Source: Brevundimonas sp. (GTDB lineage: Bacteria; Pseudomonadota; Alphaproteobacteria; Caulobacterales; Caulobacteraceae). Taken from it: DNA of 64,000 nucleotides. The notes below the pieces were generated by a model, which saw nothing but the letters and a program-made list of their open reading frames with translations, made no database searches and was not told the origin of the DNA. The DNA lies in NCBI RefSeq assembly GCF_027484365.1, contig NZ_JAIXTC010000019.1, positions 157,900 through 221,899 on the forward strand, given 5' to 3'. This document shows, in pieces, positions 18,673 to 31,053 of the stretch; positions within the stretch are counted from its first letter, which is position 1, and every line of letters begins with the position of its first letter. The translations under genes were made by a program, and so were the position numbers.

Positions 18673-19665
18673 TCAGGGCAACAGGAACCCCGTGCTAGAA
18701 CAGCCGGGCCGTGTGTTCGTCGAGCGGTTGTCCGGATCCCTGCAAATCAGGGCCCTGAGGCCGGTGTGATCGGCGGCGTCCCGCTCGACCTTCCAGATCA
18801 CGGTCAGGCCGCGGACTCCCAGCAGGCCGACCTTCGCCACCGTGTCTGTGCCGGATCCCAGCCTGATCGCAATGACCGCGAACTCCGGATCGGCCGGATC
18901 TCGAAGAACCCGTGTGCCGCGAACAGGACCCGCCCTGTCCTCGGGCGACATGCCGAGGTCCTCCCCTGCCTCTACGGACGCCAGCAAGGCTCCGCCATCG
19001 CGATCAGCGCGTGCCTCCGCGGCCCGACGGAATGGCACGGCCGGCAAGGCCGCCAGGCCGACGAGCCCCCAGAGGAGGTCCATGCCCGGATCGCTTCGGT
19101 AGGTCGATGCCGGCAGTGTTCTGCAGAGGCTGACCAGCGCGGAGCCGACGGAAGATGGCTCAAGTCGCCCCAGCACGGCTGCTCCGTCGGAAAGCGGCAA
19201 TCGACCCGGACCGACCGCCAGCGCCGAAGCCGGTCGCGGCTGGCGCAACTGCTCCCGCGGTGCCGTCACGGCAGCTGGAGCGCGGATGGAGGCCGGCGGG
19301 GACGTCGACGGATCGCGGTAGACGCCCAGCAGGCGACCGTCCTCGAACGCAAGCAGACCCGTGCTGGTCGCCAGACCGCGGCTCCTTTCGACAGGATTGT
19401 CCCCGGGCGACCCGTCCTCAAAACCGGTCAGGCAGCCCGCGTCGTCGCGGGTCGGTTGTCGCCAGAATCGACGAAGCGGATACAGTTCCAGGGTTCGCCC
19501 GCCGTCGACAATCCGTATCGCGTCGCGAGGTTCTACGCCCGGCGCAGCCCCGGTGCGAGCCTCGACCTCGGCAACAGTGAGGCCCGTGAGGTCGTCCAGC
19601 GGGACCCGCCTTTCATCAGGCGTTCCCTGAAGGGCGACCGCGAGAAGGATCGCCGTCAGGATCAT
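18673..19665 (-). CDS. Hypothetical exported protein
   Basis: 330 residues. The short N-terminal hydrophobic stretch (MILTAILLAVALQG) looks like a signal peptide. The rest is rich in Arg, Pro and Asp with scattered Cys and one weak hydrophobic stretch near 195-210. I recognise no domain. Its start overlaps the stop of rlmE by 4 bases, so it is translated after rlmE. The frame is open and codon use resembles the neighbours, but with no family its identity remains open. Confidence 0.65.
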   Translation of the reverse strand: MILTAILLAVALQGTPDERRVPLDDLTGLTVAEVEARTGAAPGVEPRDAIRIVDGGRTLELYPLRRFWRQPTRDDAGCLTGFEDGSPGDNPVERSRGLATSTGLLAFEDGRLLGVYRDPSTSPPASIRAPAAVTAPREQLRQPRPASALAVGPGRLPLSDGAAVLGRLEPSSVGSALVSLCRTLPASTYRSDPGMDLLWGLVGLAALPAVPFRRAAEARADRDGGALLASVEAGEDLGMSPEDRAGPVRGTRVLRDPADPEFAVIAIRLGSGTDTVAKVGLLGVRGLTVIWKVERDAADHTGLRALICRDPDNRSTNTRPGCSSTGFLLP

Positions 19666-20390
19666 CGCTTGTTCAACGCCACCAGATAGACCTCCGATGA
19701 ACCCTTCCGGCTGGCGGCGGGCTTGACGTATTTCACGTCCTGGAAGTTGGCGCGCAGGTCTGCCAGAACGTGACCGGCGTCCCCGCCCTGGAAATTCTTC
19801 GTCACGAAATGCCCGCCGGGCCTCAGGGTCCGGATGGCGAACTCCGAGGCGATCTCGATCAGGGCGATAATCTTCAGGTGATCCGTCTGGCGGTGTCCGA
19901 CGGTGTTGTGCGCCATATCCGACAGCACCAGGTCCGGCGGTCCGCCGAGGGCCTCAATGAGCTGACGGTCCACGCCGGGCTCGGTGAAATCGGCCTGGAT
20001 CAGGGTCGATCCCGGGATCGGCTCGATCGGCAGCAGGTCGACTCCGACCACCGAGGTCGCGCCCCGATTGACGCAGACCTGGATCCAGCCGCCGGGCGCC
20101 GCACCCAGATCGATGACCCGCGACCCCTTCTTGACCAGCCGGAAGCGGTCGTCGATCTCGCTGAACTTGAACGCTGCGCGGCTCCGCCAGCCCTCGGCGC
20201 GCGCCTTCTCGGACCAGGGATCGGCCAGCTGGCGCTTGATCCATTCGATGGACGAGATCGACTTCTTCTCGGCCGTCTTGATCTTGCCACCCATGCCCCG
20301 GCCGGCGGCCGTCCCGCCGGTGGGCGGGCGGACCATACGGCGGCGCGCAGGCTCGGCAGGCGCGGATGTGGGCTTTTCGTCGTCACTCAT
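19662..20390 (-). CDS. rlmE: 23S rRNA (uridine-2'-O)-methyltransferase RlmE/FtsJ
   Basis: 242 residues from the chosen start. Methylates U2552 of 23S rRNA in the 50S subunit. Seen: AAFKFSEIDDRF with the first catalytic Lys, VIDLGAAPGGWIQ (motif I), DMAHNTVG (catalytic Asp), FVTKNFQGG (second Lys) and GSSEVYLVA (Glu), giving the full K-D-K-E set. The N-terminus carries about 35 extra basic, Gly-rich residues, common in alphaproteobacteria. Start MSDDE at 20390; a longer reading from 20438 is unlikely. Confidence 0.95.
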   Translation of the reverse strand: MSDDEKPTSAPAEPARRRMVRPPTGGTAAGRGMGGKIKTAEKKSISSIEWIKRQLADPWSEKARAEGWRSRAAFKFSEIDDRFRLVKKGSRVIDLGAAPGGWIQVCVNRGATSVVGVDLLPIEPIPGSTLIQADFTEPGVDRQLIEALGGPPDLVLSDMAHNTVGHRQTDHLKIIALIEIASEFAIRTLRPGGHFVTKNFQGGDAGHVLADLRANFQDVKYVKPAASRKGSSEVYLVALNKR

Positions 20391-20460
20391 CGCTCCCACA
20401 TAGCGCCCACGGCCCTCAGCGGCTATGACCCCCGCCAATCATCCGAAAATGGAGCGCCAC

Positions 20461-20910
20461 ATGGCCGACCAGACCCTGACCCTGACCCTCGACACCGGTG
20501 ACGTCGTCATCAAGCTGCGCCCCGACCTCGCGCCCGGCCACGTGGCCCGCATCACCGAGCTGGCGACCGAAGGATTCTATGACGGCGTTGTCTTCCACCG
20601 TGTGATCGCGGGCTTCATGGCCCAGGGCGGCGATCCGACCGGCACCGGCACCTCGGGATCCAAGAAGCCGAACCTGAAGCAGGAATTCTCGTCGGAGCCG
20701 CACGTGCGCGGCGTCTGCTCGATGGCCCGCACGTCCAACCCGGACAGCGCCAACTCCCAGTTCTTCATCTGCCTGGACGACGCGACCTTCCTGGACCGCC
20801 AGTACACGGTCTGGGGCGAAGTGATCGAAGGCATGGACCACGTCGACGCCCTGCCGAAGGGCGAACCGCCCCGCGCGCCGGGCAAGATCGTCAAGGCGAC
20901 GGTCAACTAG
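20461..20910 (+). CDS. Cyclophilin-type peptidyl-prolyl cis-trans isomerase
   Basis: 149 residues, cytoplasmic PpiB type, no signal peptide. Core motifs: FYDGVVFHRVIAGFMAQGGDPTG with the catalytic Arg, then ANSQFFICL and the closing VWGEVIEGMD. GGAG lies 6 bases before the ATG at 20461, which decides against the upstream in-frame ATG at 20425. Followed by a strong terminator. Confidence 0.95.
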   Translation: MADQTLTLTLDTGDVVIKLRPDLAPGHVARITELATEGFYDGVVFHRVIAGFMAQGGDPTGTGTSGSKKPNLKQEFSSEPHVRGVCSMARTSNPDSANSQFFICLDDATFLDRQYTVWGEVIEGMDHVDALPKGEPPRAPGKIVKATVN

Positions 20911-20919
20911 AACGGATCA

Positions 20920-20945
20920 GGGCGGCTCTCACAAGCCGCCCTTTT
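20920..20945 (+). terminator. Intrinsic terminator after the cyclophilin gene
   Basis: Perfect 8-bp stem GGGCGGCT / AGCCGCCC with a 6-base loop, followed by TTTT. It lies between convergent genes and may serve both strands. Confidence 0.85.
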
Positions 20946-20954
20946 CGTTAGGCG

Positions 20955-21509
20955 TCAGTCGCCGCCGTACCAGTTCAGTTTGACCCCGGACCAGCTCTGG
21001 TCGCCGATCCGGATCGTCGCAGTGATGGCCGGCTCCTCAGAGCCGCCCAGATTGCGCCGCGCGGTCGCGAGGGTTCCGACGTTCAACTGGCCGTCGAAGG
21101 TGATCCGGTCGCCGTTCGAACCGTTGCCCGTCATGCGGATACGGCCGTCGCTGACCGAGTAACTGTCGGGCAGAACCCGCTCGGTCGTCTCGCCGGGAAC
21201 AAGGAATTCCAGCATCACCGGGGCGAAGGTCGCGGACCGCTTGCCCGTCTCCCAGTCGGCGAACGCCTGCGCCTGGCCGACGAACAGATGCATCAGGGAA
21301 AAGTCGCCGGGTCCGACCTGGGCCTCGCCGACCTGGTAGTAGCCGGACAGGTCCTCGCCCTGGCTGTGTGCGAAATTTCCGGCACCCGCAGGCGCGGGCG
21401 CGGTCGAGGGCGTCTCCCCGCCGGGATCGGCCGGCTTCGCCGGCGCGTTGAACAAATCGCAGCCGGCCAGCGTCAGGCCGACGGCGCTCAACACGATGAC
21501 GGTGCGCAT
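20955..21509 (-). CDS. Hypothetical lipoprotein
   Basis: 184 residues. The signal peptide ends in the lipobox LAGC at residues 14-17, so it is an outer- or inner-membrane lipoprotein. A Pro/Ala-rich linker follows. The globular part (from about 50) is predicted beta-rich and ends in SWSGVKLNWYGGD. No known domain recognised. It stands 11 bases downstream of the isoprenylcysteine-methyltransferase-like gene on the same strand and probably shares its transcript. Confidence 0.75.
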   Translation of the reverse strand: MRTVIVLSAVGLTLAGCDLFNAPAKPADPGGETPSTAPAPAGAGNFAHSQGEDLSGYYQVGEAQVGPGDFSLMHLFVGQAQAFADWETGKRSATFAPVMLEFLVPGETTERVLPDSYSVSDGRIRMTGNGSNGDRITFDGQLNVGTLATARRNLGGSEEPAITATIRIGDQSWSGVKLNWYGGD

Positions 21510-21520
21510 GGCCGTCGTCC

Positions 21521-22162
21521 TCAGGGCAGATACAGCAGAACCGGCAACCAGCCGGCGGCCTGGGCCATATCGATACCTTCGAAGACCGGAATGGCCAGCA
21601 GGAAGACCAGCCCGTCACGAATCGTCGTCAGGAAGAACCGCGGCTTGATGCTGAGATCCTCCTCGTCGCGCCATTTCGAGAAGTCGGGGCCACAGCGGGG
21701 CGTGCGCGCCATATAGGCCCTGTAGGTGTCGCCGAACTCGGCGGTCAGCCAGGCTTCCTCCTTCTCGATCGTGAAGTGGAAGACGACGACGGCGATCAAC
21801 ACGAACAGAACGGCGATCACCATACTGCCGGTCTGGGCGCCGACCCCGAAGGCTCCGGCATAGCTGAAGACATAAAGCGGGTTGCGGCTCAGGGAATAGG
21901 GGCCGGTGGACACCACCTCCGCCTTCTTGCGCCCGCCGATGTAGAGCGAGCACCAGGCGCGCCCGACGATGCTGATGATGATCGCGCCGAGGCCGACAGA
22001 CTCTACCGCTTCATGGGTTGGCCCCTGCCCCCACCGGGTGGCGCTGAACATGGCCAGCACGACCACTGCCAGCAGGGACAGGCCGATGGCCCATTTCCGG
22101 ATTCTCTGGATCCGCTGAAGATCGAACGCATCGGTACTCACCGTCGTCATGGTCGTTTCCAT
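21521..22162 (-). CDS. Isoprenylcysteine carboxyl methyltransferase-like membrane protein
   Basis: 213 residues with several TM helices. The ICMT/PEMT signature is clear: STGPYSLSRNPLYVFSYAG near 90-108 and EEAWLTAEFGDTYRAYMART near 140-160. Bacterial relatives are membrane methyltransferases of mostly unknown substrate. A G-run precedes the ATG at 22162; a second ATG at 22150 is also possible. Followed closely by a lipoprotein gene. Confidence 0.85.
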   Translation of the reverse strand: METTMTTVSTDAFDLQRIQRIRKWAIGLSLLAVVVLAMFSATRWGQGPTHEAVESVGLGAIIISIVGRAWCSLYIGGRKKAEVVSTGPYSLSRNPLYVFSYAGAFGVGAQTGSMVIAVLFVLIAVVVFHFTIEKEEAWLTAEFGDTYRAYMARTPRCGPDFSKWRDEEDLSIKPRFFLTTIRDGLVFLLAIPVFEGIDMAQAAGWLPVLLYLP

Positions 22163-22246
22163 GCCCCCCCTTGTTGATCCGGAGACCGAAGCGCCGATGC
22201 AACGCTTCGCGCAAGAGCTATCTTTGCAAGTGAAAATCGCCTGCGG

Positions 22247-23224
22247 TCAGCGATCCAGACCCTGATCCAGCGCCCGGAACGCTGACCAGGACAGTTCGAC
22301 CGCGCTCTGGAACACCGACGGGGTGATCCGCTCGAAATCATCCGACGGCCGATGATAGTCGGGGTGGTAGTTCACGCCCAGATAAAGGAACGGCACCTGG
22401 GCGTTGAAGAAGGCGCCCTGGTCCGAGGCCTCAACCCAGTTGTCCTCGCCCGTGTCCTGCGGCGTATCCTTGCCGAAGGCCAGGGACACGGCGCCGTTCG
22501 CCGGAATGTCTTCAAGGATCGGCCGGAAGGTCGGGTGCTGATAGGTACCCGTGACCCACAGGAAACCATCCGTTTCGGCACGCGCGATCATGTCGAAGTT
22601 CAGGTTCATGGCGATCGACGACAGGGGCACCGGCGGCGCCTGGACGAAATGCTTGGCGCCCAGAAGCCCGCGCTCCTCGCCGTCGAAGGCGACGAAGATC
22701 ACACTGTGGTCGGGCTTGCTGACCTTGAGGCGTGCGGCGATCTCGAGCATGGTCGCGACGCCCGAGGCGTTGTCATCCGCCCCGTTGTAGATCTGGCCGC
22801 CGTTCACACCGACGTGGTCGTAGTGGGCAGTGATGACGATGTAGCGATCCGGCGTCCGCGTGCCCCCGATCAGACCGAGCACATTGACGCCGTGGAAGGT
22901 CTTCGGTCCCTCGCGGGTGCGCCCCTGGGCCTCGAACGGCTGCAGACGGCCCATCGGCGGAGCGGCGACGCCGAGCGCCTCCAGCCGGGACACGATATAG
23001 GCCCGGGCCCGCTCTCCGCCCGGCGCGCCCGTGTCCCGGCCCTCCATATCGTCCGCCGACAGGGTCCGCACATCGGCCATCAACTGGTCGTAGCTGACGG
23101 ACGGAGCGGCGGCGGTTTCAACCGGCGCTTCGACCGCAGCCGGGGTCTCGGTCATGCCCGCACAGCCGGACAGGATCAGGGTTGCGACGGAGGCGAGGGC
23201 GGCGGCGCGAAGGGGTCGGGACAT
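22247..23224 (-). CDS. M28-family metallopeptidase, lipoprotein
   Basis: 325 residues. Lipobox LSGC near residue 20, then a linker and a zinc aminopeptidase domain. Metal-binding residues are seen in ITAHYDHVG (His/Asp), NGADDNASG (bridging Asp), DGEERGLLG (Glu pair), a later Asp (NFDMIARAE) and YHRPSDD (His). Expected to trim peptides in the periplasm or at the outer membrane. Start 23224 is at the signal peptide; the open frame continues far upstream only as a shadow over ligA. Divergent from ligA. Confidence 0.92.
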   Translation of the reverse strand: MSRPLRAAALASVATLILSGCAGMTETPAAVEAPVETAAAPSVSYDQLMADVRTLSADDMEGRDTGAPGGERARAYIVSRLEALGVAAPPMGRLQPFEAQGRTREGPKTFHGVNVLGLIGGTRTPDRYIVITAHYDHVGVNGGQIYNGADDNASGVATMLEIAARLKVSKPDHSVIFVAFDGEERGLLGAKHFVQAPPVPLSSIAMNLNFDMIARAETDGFLWVTGTYQHPTFRPILEDIPANGAVSLAFGKDTPQDTGEDNWVEASDQGAFFNAQVPFLYLGVNYHPDYHRPSDDFERITPSVFQSAVELSWSAFRALDQGLDR

Positions 23225-23329
23225 GAAGACTCTCTGGATACTTCCTTTCAGAGATAGCCTCACCCGTCCGCCCCGTCCGCATAAATTCGTATGATCGACC
23301 CGGCTGGCCGCGCCCGCGGGCGGTGCTAA

Positions 23330-25654
<2,325 letters not shown>

Positions 25655-25678
25655 TCCTTCTCCCCTGCGGGAGAAGGA
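25655..25678. repeat. Intergenic palindrome (GGGAGAAGG type)
   Basis: A 10-bp perfect stem TCCTTCTCCC / GGGAGAAGGA with loop CTGC starts right at the ligA stop codon, between convergent genes. No T-run. It resembles short palindromes widespread between genes in related bacteria and may work as a bidirectional terminator or mRNA-end stabiliser. Confidence 0.65.
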
Positions 25679-25685
25679 CGCCGCC

Positions 25686-26675
<990 letters not shown>

Positions 26676-26739
26676 GGGGCGATCTCCTGCGGTGGACGAG
26701 ACCCCGAAATCGGGTCTCACAACGTCACGTGCAAGTCCC

Positions 26740-28551
26740 TCAAAGCGGGGCGCACTGCGCCTCAAGCCAGGCCTTCGCCTCGCCGTCCAGCAACGGCCCC
26801 ACCTTCGCCAGGGTCTCGGCGTGATAGGCGTCGACATAGGCCCGCTCGTCGGCGGTCAGGGCCGTGACGTCGATCAGCTTCCGGTCCAGCGGCGCGAAGG
26901 TCAGCTGTTCGAACCCGTGCATCGGCCGCTCGCCGCCGGGGATCGGCTCGGGCGGAGTCACGACCTGCAGGGTCTCGATGCGGATGCCCCAGTGACCCTC
27001 GCGATAGTAGCCGGGCTCGTTGGACAGGATCATGCCAGTCAATAGCGGTTGGGTGTTCACCGCCTTGGCGATCCGCTGCGGCCCCTCGTGGACCCCGAGG
27101 TAGGAGCCGACGCCGTGGCCCGTGCCATGGTCGTAGTCGAACCCCGCCATCCACATCGGCGCCCGAGCGAGAGCGTCCAGCTGGTGCCCGCTGGTCCCGA
27201 CCGGGAAGCGGATCACGGCCATGGCGATATGGGCCTTGAGCACCAGGGTGAACATCCGGCGCTGGTCAGCCGAGGGTTCGCCGATGGCCATGGTACGGGT
27301 CACGTCCGTGGTGCCGTCCAGATACTGGCCGCCGCCGTCGACGAGCAGCAGGGAGCCCGGCTCCATCCTGCGGATCGTGCGGGTGACGGGCTTGTAGTGC
27401 GGAAGCGCCGCGTTCGGTCCGACCCCGGCGATGGTGTCGAAGCTGAGATCCTTGAGCGCCCCGGTCTCCTCGCGGAACCGCTCCAGCGCCTCGACCACGC
27501 CGCGCTCGTCCGGCAGTTCGACCTGGGCCACCGTATCGACCCAATGGAGGAACCGCGCGAGCGCCGCGCCGTCACGGATATGGGCCTGACGCGAGCCCTC
27601 GATCTCGACCGGGTTCTTGGCCGCGCGCGGCAGGGCGCAGGGGTCCATGCCGCGAACGACGGTCGCACCGACCAGCTCCAGCCGGTCGAAGTACCAGGCC
27701 GAGGACTGGGCCGGATCGATCAGGACCTTGAACCCCTTCATCCCCTCAAGCGCCTGCGGAAGGACGTCCGGGGTCATCAGGGTGACGTCGTCCCCGAGCC
27801 AGCCGGGCAGTTCGTTGGTGACCTTGGCCGGATCCAGGAACAGCATGGCCGTGCCGTTGGCGGCGACGATGGCCTGGGCCAGTGGCAGGGGCGAGCGGAT
27901 GACGTCCCCTCCCCGCACATTGAACAGCCAGGCGATCGAGGACGGCGCGGTGAGGACGACGGCGTCGGCGCCAGCGGCGGTCACGGCTTCGCCGATGCGC
28001 CTACGCTTCGACGAGCTCGTTTCTCCCGCATAGCGGTCCTCATGCGGCACGACAGGGGCCTGCGGCTGGGCCGGGCGGGCCTCGGCCCAGGCGGCGTCGA
28101 CCGGATTGCTGTCGACGGGCTTCAGACTGGCGCCCGCCTTCGCCGCCGCGCGCTTCAGCGTCGCCAGGGCGTCGGGACTGTGCAGGCGGGGATCGTAGCC
28201 GATCACGGCCCCGGCCGGCGCGCGCTCCAGATAGGCAGGCACCCCGCCCTCGACCAGGTCCAGAATTTCGAACTGGCCCGCGTCGACCTGGGCCCGGACC
28301 TGGACGGTGTAGCGACCGTCGGCGAAGACAGCGGCCCTGTCCTTCATCACCACGCCCGCGCCGGCCGAGCCGGTGAAGCCGGTCAGCCAGGCGAGCCGGT
28401 CGTTGGCAGCGGGCAGATATTCGTTCTGATGCTCGTCCTCATGCGGCACGAGGAAGCCGTCCAGGCCCTGCTGCGCCATGGCGGCGCGTACCAAGGGAAG
28501 GTGTTTGGCCCCGAAGGACGGCGAGGTGGTTTCGTCGAAGGACTGGCGCAT
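26740..28551 (-). CDS. pepP: M24B Xaa-Pro aminopeptidase
   Basis: 603 residues, the large two-creatinase-domain form. Removes N-terminal residues ahead of proline. Metal ligands are seen in [17 protein letters not shown] (two Asp), [12 protein letters not shown] (His), ILSNEPGYY (Glu), and the last Glu in WGIRIETLQ. About 330 N-terminal residues form the two non-catalytic creatinase-like domains. Ends 64 bases before the aldo/keto reductase start. Confidence 0.95.
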   Translation of the reverse strand: MRQSFDETTSPSFGAKHLPLVRAAMAQQGLDGFLVPHEDEHQNEYLPAANDRLAWLTGFTGSAGAGVVMKDRAAVFADGRYTVQVRAQVDAGQFEILDLVEGGVPAYLERAPAGAVIGYDPRLHSPDALATLKRAAAKAGASLKPVDSNPVDAAWAEARPAQPQAPVVPHEDRYAGETSSSKRRRIGEAVTAAGADAVVLTAPSSIAWLFNVRGGDVIRSPLPLAQAIVAANGTAMLFLDPAKVTNELPGWLGDDVTLMTPDVLPQALEGMKGFKVLIDPAQSSAWYFDRLELVGATVVRGMDPCALPRAAKNPVEIEGSRQAHIRDGAALARFLHWVDTVAQVELPDERGVVEALERFREETGALKDLSFDTIAGVGPNAALPHYKPVTRTIRRMEPGSLLLVDGGGQYLDGTTDVTRTMAIGEPSADQRRMFTLVLKAHIAMAVIRFPVGTSGHQLDALARAPMWMAGFDYDHGTGHGVGSYLGVHEGPQRIAKAVNTQPLLTGMILSNEPGYYREGHWGIRIETLQVVTPPEPIPGGERPMHGFEQLTFAPLDRKLIDVTALTADERAYVDAYHAETLAKVGPLLDGEAKAWLEAQCAPL

Positions 28552-28564
28552 GCCGCACGCATAG

Positions 28565-28593
28565 CGCCCCCTCCCGCTTTTGGGGAAGGGGCG
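28565..28593. repeat. Intergenic GC-rich hairpin
   Basis: CGCCCC.TCCC pairs with GGGG.A.GGGGCG (11 positions, one mismatch) around a T-rich loop, in the gap between two minus-strand genes. A likely end signal for the gene at 28605-29084 or a member of the palindromic repeats in this window. Confidence 0.5.
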
Positions 28594-28604
28594 AACGCAC
28601 GGGA

Positions 28605-29084
28605 TCAGTTCTGCGGCGTCGTGCTCGTGATCAAGGCCGGGGCCGATGCGGGAGCGGGCGGGGCGGCCGGGACGGTGATGATCACCGGGGCCGGCTGGGC
28701 GACGGCGCGGGCGACCTCGGCCCGAGCCTGGCTGGTCGCGCGAGCCGCGTCCGCCTGGGCGCGCGCGGCGTCCATCCGGGCGATGTCGACGCTCTGCTGG
28801 GCACCGGCGATCTGCCCCTGGATCACGGCCTCGTCTGCACGCGCCTGGGCCGCGACGGCGTCCGCCTGGGCCTGCGCCAGGGCGAGCTCCGTTTCATCGT
28901 CGCGCCCGCCGGACGACAGAATCCACAGCACGGCGATCAGGACCGCGGCGGCCAGACCGCCGGCGATCCACCAGCCGGCGCTCGAGTCGCGACGGACGAT
29001 GACCGTCTCGGTGTAGACGGGCTCGGTGACCACCACCCGCTCGACGGTGGCGTTCGGGTCGATATTCGGATCGTACTGGCTCAC
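28605..29084 (-). CDS. Single-pass membrane protein with Ala-rich coiled coil, unknown function
   Basis: 159 residues. Cytoplasmic N-terminus of about 35 residues, one TM helix (WWIAGGLAAAVLIAVLWIL), then a long Ala/Gln/Arg helix (about 65-125) likely to be a coiled coil, and a Pro/Ala/Thr tail. No family recognised. Bias toward Ala makes homology unreliable. It lies between prmA and pepP on the same strand. Confidence 0.7.
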   Translation of the reverse strand: MSQYDPNIDPNATVERVVVTEPVYTETVIVRRDSSAGWWIAGGLAAAVLIAVLWILSSGGRDDETELALAQAQADAVAAQARADEAVIQGQIAGAQQSVDIARMDAARAQADAARATSQARAEVARAVAQPAPVIITVPAAPPAPASAPALITSTTPQN

Positions 29085-29135
29085 GGGAAACCCTCCATTG
29101 AGCCAGCAGAACGGCGCCGCTTTGCCGTTGTTCCG

Positions 29136-30005
29136 TCAGGCCATCCTGCGCAGGACGAGGGCGCTCCAGGCATCGCGGTGAATCCGCCGCTCCAGCCGGA
29201 AGCCGCGCGACAGATAGGCTGCAGACACGCGCCGCTCCTGGGTCCGCAACAGGCCCGACAGGATCGCCACGCCCCCGATGCGCAGGCTCATCTTGATGTC
29301 CTGCGACAGGGCGACCAGCGGCGGGGCCAGGATGTTGGCGAACACCAGGTCATAGGGGGCGCCGGCCCGCACCTTCATGTCGTTGAGGCCCGAGGCGTGA
29401 ACGAATTTCGCATTGGCCTGATTCAGCTTCGCGTTCTCGTTGGCGATCCGCACCGAAGGCGCGTCGATGTCGGTCCCGACCGCCAGGGCCGCCCCGGTCC
29501 GCGCCGCCGCGATCGCCAGAACACCCGTGCCGCAACCGACATCCAGAACCTTCTCGAACCGCTCGCGCTTCAGCAGTTCGTCGTAGGCCACCAGACAGCC
29601 GACGGTCGTCCCGTGATGCCCGGTTCCGAAGGCCGCGCCCGCATCGATCTTCAGGTTCACCGCGTTCGGCGGCACCCGGCCCTGGTCGTGGGCACCGTAG
29701 ACGAAGAACCGTCCCGCCCGCACCGGCGGCAGGCCCGACAGAGACATGGCCAGCCAGTCTGCGTCGGCCAGGGGCTCGACCTTGACGGTCACGCCGGGAT
29801 GATCGGCCAGACGGGCGGTCAGGGCCTCGACCTCTTCCTCCGAGGTCGGGAAGGCGTCGATGCGCCAGATGTCGCGATCCTCGTCTTCTTCGAGGATCGA
29901 ATAGGTGGCGCCCTCCAGCAGGACGTCGGAATCGATGGCTTCGGCCGCCGCTTCAGCGGCGGCCCGAGAGCCGCGGGCGATAATCTGGACGGGGTTGTGG
30001 GACAT
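29136..30005 (-). CDS. prmA: Ribosomal protein L11 methyltransferase
   Basis: 289 residues. N-terminal substrate-binding alpha/beta part, a linker, then a SAM Rossmann domain with [28 protein letters not shown] and [10 protein letters not shown] (the NxLxxxL-type motif). Trimethylates L11. Divergent from the Ala/Lys-rich gene at 30107. Confidence 0.95.
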   Translation of the reverse strand: MSHNPVQIIARGSRAAAEAAAEAIDSDVLLEGATYSILEEDEDRDIWRIDAFPTSEEEVEALTARLADHPGVTVKVEPLADADWLAMSLSGLPPVRAGRFFVYGAHDQGRVPPNAVNLKIDAGAAFGTGHHGTTVGCLVAYDELLKRERFEKVLDVGCGTGVLAIAAARTGAALAVGTDIDAPSVRIANENAKLNQANAKFVHASGLNDMKVRAGAPYDLVFANILAPPLVALSQDIKMSLRIGGVAILSGLLRTQERRVSAAYLSRGFRLERRIHRDAWSALVLRRMA

Positions 30006-30106
30006 TTATTCAAACACCGGTATCATTGCGAATCGATACTATTGAGTTTGCGCCCATGCTCTCCCGCATTGGTCGCGATCGTTCCAACCGAGGGGTCGGG
30101 GAATAC

Positions 30107-30694
30107 ATGGCCAAGTCACCGTCTACTGCGTCGCCTAAAGCGTCCGTCGCTTCCAAGCCTAAAGCAGCCGCGAAGTCGACTGCGAAAACGGCCAAACCTG
30201 CCGAGGCCAAGCCCGCCGTCGCCGCCAAACCCGCCGCCGTGAAGGCTGCTCCGGCCGCGAAGGCGCCCGTGAAGGCGGCAGCCAAGCCCGCCGCCAAGCC
30301 GGCTCCGAAGGCCGCCGCAAAGCCTGCCGCCAAGGCTCCGGCCGCAACGAAGGCCGCTGCGCCGAAGCCCCCGGTCAAGGCCGCCACGCCGAAGACCGCC
30401 GCCAAGTCGCCGGCGAAGGCCGCTGCCAAGCCCGCCGCTGCGAAGGCTCCAGCCAAGCCGGCTCCGAAAGCCACCGCAAAGCCCGCGGCGAAGGCCGCTC
30501 CGGCCGCCAAGCCTGCCGTCGCCGCCGCTCCGGCGCCTGCACCGGCGCCGAAGCCCGCCGTCGCGGCTGCACCTGTTGCGCCGGTCGCCCCTGCAAAGCC
30601 CGCCACGGCTCCGGCCGCGAGCGCCCCGGCTGCTCCCGCGCCGAAGAAGGGCTTCTTCGACAAACTGGCGGACGCGATTTTCGGCAAACGCTGA
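30107..30694 (+). CDS. Histone H1-like Ala/Lys/Pro-rich protein
   Basis: 195 residues of low-complexity sequence built from AKPA, AAKP and KAPA units, very basic through residue 130, then Ala/Pro-rich. It ends in a distinct conserved-looking amphipathic tail, KKGFFDKLADAIFGKR. Resembles bacterial H1-like nucleoid proteins in composition, but the tail is unusual for them. ATG at 30107 was chosen because of GGGG upstream; an in-frame ATG at 30026 adds 27 dissimilar residues. Followed by a strong terminator, so monocistronic. Confidence 0.8.
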   Translation: MAKSPSTASPKASVASKPKAAAKSTAKTAKPAEAKPAVAAKPAAVKAAPAAKAPVKAAAKPAAKPAPKAAAKPAAKAPAATKAAAPKPPVKAATPKTAAKSPAKAAAKPAAAKAPAKPAPKATAKPAAKAAPAAKPAVAAAPAPAPAPKPAVAAAPVAPVAPAKPATAPAASAPAAPAPKKGFFDKLADAIFGKR

Positions 30695-30711
30695 TCCTCG
30701 TCTGAAACGAG

Positions 30712-30745
30712 AAACGCCGGGCGGTTCGCACCGCCCGGCGTTTTT
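30712..30745 (+). terminator. Intrinsic terminator after the H1-like gene
   Basis: ACGCCGGGCGGT pairs perfectly with ACCGCCCGGCGT around a 4-base loop, flanked by AA and TTTT. One of the strongest terminators in the window; its A/T flanks may let it work on the other strand for the DUF3126 gene. Confidence 0.9.
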
Positions 30746-30767
30746 GCGTCTGGCATCCTGCGCCGGA

Positions 30768-30980
30768 TCAGTCGGCGGGCAGGTCCTCGGCGAGGATCGC
30801 CATCTCGAACATGAAGCTGCCGTCCTCGTCCTCGTCGTCAAAGACCACGCCGATGAACTCGTCGCCGACATAGACCTCGGCGGAGTCGTTCACCTTGGCG
30901 CGCGCCTTCACGATGATGCCGCCGGTGTTGAAGGTACGCTTAAGGTGCGTCTCGATACGCTTCATGTCTGCTTCGTTCAC
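30768..30980 (-). CDS. DUF3126 family protein
   Basis: 70 residues, small acidic cytoplasmic protein: IETHLKRTFNTGGIIVKARAK, EVYVGDEFIGVVFDDEDEDG, then FEMAILAEDLPAD. It matches DUF3126, a small alphaproteobacterial family of unknown function often found next to cysE, as here. Confidence 0.88.
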   Translation of the reverse strand: MNEADMKRIETHLKRTFNTGGIIVKARAKVNDSAEVYVGDEFIGVVFDDEDEDGSFMFEMAILAEDLPAD

Positions 30981-31053
30981 GGCGGGCCTCGGGAGTCTGG
31001 ATTGAAGGCGCGGACCCTAGAGAACCGGTCCCGCCAAGGAAAGCCCGTCAGGC

